Under the pieces are notes generated by a model. It was not told where the DNA came from. It ran no database searches and saw only the letters and a program-made list of their open reading frames with translations. A DNA stretch of 7,308 nucleotides from an uncultured Bdellovibrio sp. (GTDB taxonomy: Bacteria; Bdellovibrionota; Bdellovibrionia; Bdellovibrionales; Bdellovibrionaceae), in the NCBI GenBank assembly GCA_937871355.1, contig CALMPX010000053.1:1-7308 (forward strand), read 5' to 3'. A program made the translations under genes and the position numbers. This document shows, piece after piece, positions 6,337-7,308 of this stretch (positions are counted from its first letter, which is position 1; every line of letters begins with the position of its first letter).

Positions 6337-7308
6337 AAACTTGATCGTTTGATTCATCTGCGCTTTGTCATCTTCACCGATAATCTGAATTTCCAATTGC
6401 CGTTTCGACCAATCAATCGTTGCTAAGCCAAAGTTAATACCTAAGTAGGTTGGTGTGACGTAGGTTTGATCGACTTCCAGTTCTTTCGCCGGAGTGGGTC
6501 TATTCAAAGCGCTGGATGTGATATCGTAAAGTTCTGTTTTTTTGTTCAGCTGAATTTTGGCAACAGCAGCTAAATGACGGTCGCCGGATAAGATCACCGC
6601 ATTGCGAATATTATTTTTATTTAAAAGATCTAAGAATTTTTTTCTTTCTAGCGGGAAGTTTCCCCATTTTTCAAAACCATGATCGTCAGCTATAAATTGA
6701 ATAGATGAAACAATGATTCTTAATTCGGCGGGCTTTTTTAATTCAGATTCAAGCCACTTCCATTGCTCATTTGATAAAATGTGAGCTTTAGGATCAGAGT
6801 TTAAGCCATACATCTTCGGCATCGGTGGCGGAGTTATTGGTTTCGGTGGTAAGGGTACCGGAGCGGCGTTGTTGTCTGCTTTAAGTTCGGCTTTATTTTC
6901 ACTTGAATTTAAAATGGGAGTTGTCGGCAACGGTGGTACGACGGGAATCATCACCGGAGCTGGCTCCGGAGCCTTCACTAACGGTGAGCGATCATAGCGC
7001 GTATCCAGCATAATGATTTGCACGCGTTTTTTTCCTTCACCAATGAGGCGACTGTGATAAATCGCTCCTTGGTCTTTAGGAATAATGTTTTTCAAGTACG
7101 TCCAATATTGTCCAAAAATTTTTCGAGCTTCTTGTTTGTAGGGATTGTCTTCTCCGCCATCGGACTGTCCGTAATCATGATCATCCCAAGTGGCCATGAA
7201 GGGAACCGCTTCCCGCAAAGCTAAGTAGTCGATATTTTCATTTAATTTAACATATTGATCCATGATCGGTCGATTGGCCGGTTTCGAAGCGTAAACATTA
7301 TCGCCCAT
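6334..7308 (-). CDS. PhoD-like alkaline phosphatase / phosphodiesterase, 5' end outside window
   Basis: 324 residues of a calcineurin-like metallophosphoesterase of the PhoD family, which hydrolyses phosphate mono- or diesters and is usually exported. Numbering here starts at the Met at the right edge. That Met is almost certainly internal, because the family's first metal motif ('GDNVYA', residues 2-7) follows at once and normally lies about 100 or more residues into the protein. Further motifs are 'WDDHDYG' (41-47) with metal-binding Asp and His, 'LDTR' (101-104), 'EQWKWLE' (181-187), and 'SGDRH' (241-245), which gives the Asp/His of the last metal site; 'DITSSALNRP' (262-271) is also typical. 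The signal peptide and N-terminus lie beyond position 7308. A proline-rich stretch of about 55 residues (112-166) interrupts the segment between 'LDTR' and 'EQWKWLE'. The gene is convergent with corA. Substrate and whether phosphate starvation controls it cannot be seen here. Confidence 0.88.
   Translation of the reverse strand: MGDNVYASKPANRPIMDQYVKLNENIDYLALREAVPFMATWDDHDYGQSDGGEDNPYKQEARKIFGQYWTYLKNIIPKDQGAIYHSRLIGEGKKRVQIIMLDTRYDRSPLVKAPEPAPVMIPVVPPLPTTPILNSSENKAELKADNNAAPVPLPPKPITPPPMPKMYGLNSDPKAHILSNEQWKWLESELKKPAELRIIVSSIQFIADDHGFEKWGNFPLERKKFLDLLNKNNIRNAVILSGDRHLAAVAKIQLNKKTELYDITSSALNRPTPAKELEVDQTYVTPTYLGINFGLATIDWSKRQLEIQIIGEDDKAQMNQTIKF
6811..6975 (-). other. Proline-rich low-complexity insert within the PhoD-like protein
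   Basis: Encodes residues 112-166 (edge numbering). Two proline blocks (for example 'APEPAPVMIPVVPPLP' and 'PVPLPPKPITPPPMPK') flank a charged/polar centre containing 'SSENKAELKADNN'. The segment is predicted to be disordered and falls between two conserved parts of the catalytic domain, where relatives mostly have a short loop. It is in frame and the flanking motifs are intact, so the enzyme fold should survive. Confidence 0.7.

Noticed and set aside
7018..7224. Plus-strand open frame of 68 codons, partly hydrophobic
   Set aside because: Antisense to the conserved 'WDDHDYG' region of the PhoD-like gene; hydrophobicity is a by-product of the reversed codons.

Overview
The window looks like ordinary chromosomal DNA from a Gram-negative bacterium. 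GC content is moderately low (roughly 40% by eye). The proteins are full-length and housekeeping in kind, and there are no IS elements, phage genes, tRNAs, rRNAs or CRISPR repeats. A lipobox-bearing PBP4-type peptidase, an E. coli-like PepN and a PhoD-type phosphatase together would fit a member of the Bdellovibrionota or a related deltaproteobacterial-type lineage. That placement is inference and is weak.

Layout, left to right. Positions 1-439 (minus) hold the N-terminal half of an EamA/DMT-type membrane transporter that runs off the left edge; it carries an uninterrupted 16-base A tract in its coding strand. It directly abuts (TAA then ATG, no gap) an FNR-type FAD/NAD(P) oxidoreductase at 440-1159 (minus), so the two form a probable two-gene transcription unit. 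A divergent intergenic region of about 160 bp follows. It contains back-to-back promoter-like elements and, next to the start of the plus-strand gene, a cluster of small inverted repeats. At 1319-2725 (plus) lies a D-Ala-D-Ala carboxypeptidase/endopeptidase of the S13 (PBP4, DacB) family with a probable lipoprotein signal. It converges on pepN (2765-5344, minus), an 859-residue M1 aminopeptidase, with a probable bidirectional terminator between them. A 50-bp divergent gap separates pepN from a CorA-type divalent cation channel (5395-6333, plus). corA converges on a PhoD-like phosphatase (6334-7308, minus, 5' end outside the window), and the two stop codons touch (TAATTA).

The genes do not form one pathway. 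Apart from the oxidoreductase/transporter pair, orientation alternates and each gene seems to be its own unit: peptidoglycan trimming (DacB), peptide degradation (PepN), Mg2+/Co2+ uptake (CorA) and phosphoester hydrolysis (PhoD-like). I see no convincing new multi-gene system. The signals most worth a second look are the A16 tract as a possible on/off switch for the transporter, the hairpin covering the dacB start, and the proline-rich insert in the middle of the PhoD-like catalytic domain.
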